Origin: Dietzia timorensis
GTDB taxonomy: Bacteria; Actinomycetota; Actinomycetes; Mycobacteriales; Mycobacteriaceae
Assembly: GCF_020742175.1 (NCBI RefSeq)
Contig: NZ_DYXM01000189.1
Location: 1-5,618, forward strand
Length of the DNA stretch: 5,618 nt
Direction: 5' to 3'
Below, piece by piece: positions 5,236 to 5,618 of the stretch (its first letter is position 1; every line of letters starts with the position of its first letter). Both the position numbers and the translations under genes were made by a program. Under the pieces are notes generated by a model, which saw nothing but the letters and a program-made list of their open reading frames with translations, did not search any database and was not told where the DNA came from.

Positions 5236-5618
5236 CTACGAGGCGCTGGCAGCGACCGGCGCGAAAGGGACCTGGGCGGCGCGGCGCTCGCCTTCCGGAG
5301 CGGGCCGGTTCTTCACGCCGTAACCGAGTCGGTGCAGTTCGGGGATGACTCCCTCGCCGACGTGGAACGCCTCTTCGAGGTGCGGGTAGCCGGAGAAGAT
5401 GAAGTGGCTCAGGCCGGCCTTGAAGTACTCGCCGATGCGCTCGGCGACCTGCGCGTACGAGCCGACGAGCGCCGTGCCCGCCCCGCCGCGAACGAGTCCG
5501 ATGCCCGCCCACAGGTTGGGGGCTACCTCGAGTTCGCGGGCGTCGGTGCCGTGGCTGAATCCACCGCCGCGCGAGTGCAGCGCGGTCATTCGCCGCTGGC
5601 CCTCGGACTGCGAGCGCG
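5236..5618 (-). CDS. ssuD: Alkanesulfonate/methanesulfonate monooxygenase (SsuD/MsuD type), C-terminal part
   Basis: The last 126 complete codons of a gene that enters from the right edge; its start is outside the window. SsuD and MsuD are FMNH2-dependent luciferase-like monooxygenases that cleave the C-S bond of alkanesulfonates, releasing sulfite and an aldehyde. The fragment carries the typical C-terminal run: MTALH (near 5589), LEVAPNLWAGIGLVRGGAGTALVG (about 5526-5455), then a helix with RIGEY, FIFSGYPHLEEAFHVGE, and a short variable tail. The RGGAGTALVG stretch belongs to the mobile active-site loop region of SsuD in the known structures. The open frame continues without a stop to the window edge, so the ATG at 5589 is an internal Met, not the start. 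SsuD (C2 and longer sulfonates) and MsuD (methanesulfonate) cannot be told apart from this fragment; with sfnG next door, methanesulfonate is an attractive substrate. The gene symbol is the family default. Confidence 0.92.
   Translation of the reverse strand, partial: RSQSEGQRRMTALHSRGGGFSHGTDARELEVAPNLWAGIGLVRGGAGTALVGSYAQVAERIGEYFKAGLSHFIFSGYPHLEEAFHVGEGVIPELHRLGYGVKNRPAPEGERRAAQVPFAPVAASAS

Overview
The window is GC-rich, with tightly packed genes and the codon bias of a high-GC Gram-positive bacterium. The hemD-like gene is of a type common in actinobacteria, so I read this as an actinobacterial chromosome, perhaps a Gordonia/Dietzia/Rhodococcus-like or Brevibacterium-like organism. The genus cannot be fixed from the sequence. 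I see no insertion sequence, phage gene, CRISPR array, tRNA or rRNA.

Right-hand part (1721-5618, minus strand): a compact organosulfur-assimilation operon, transcribed right to left and entering from beyond the right edge. In transcription order it holds the 3' part of an SsuD/MsuD-type FMNH2-dependent alkanesulfonate monooxygenase; SfnG, the FMNH2-dependent dimethylsulfone monooxygenase (very clear family match); an acyl-CoA-dehydrogenase-fold flavin monooxygenase of the SfnB/MsuC/DszC kind, joined to sfnG by an ATGA overlap; a flavin reductase-domain protein; and a small SRPBCC-fold protein. Gaps are 62, -4, 47 and 38 bp. Read as chemistry, this could carry dimethylsulfone to methanesulfinate, methanesulfonate and then sulfite, with reduced flavin supplied by the reductase. 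The operon promoter, and any transporter or regulator, would lie outside the window.

Middle part (811-1686, plus strand): a HemD-family uroporphyrinogen-III synthase, convergent with the operon. It lacks the C-terminal DNA-binding domain found on some actinobacterial relatives. A link through siroheme, the sulfite reductase cofactor, is possible but inferred.

Left-hand part (1-810): an NAD(P)H-dependent FMN reductase of the flavodoxin-like fold on the minus strand, divergent from hemD. It has a good ribosome binding site, a plausible -35/-10 promoter overlapping two small palindromes, and a strong, nearly symmetrical intrinsic terminator at the left edge. Its flavin reductase role fits the needs of the organosulfur operon.

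The most notable global signal is that all encoded proteins are very poor in cysteine and methionine: about 7 internal Met and 3 Cys in roughly 1,715 residues. This is what one might expect of genes used under sulfur starvation, but it needs a genome-wide control.
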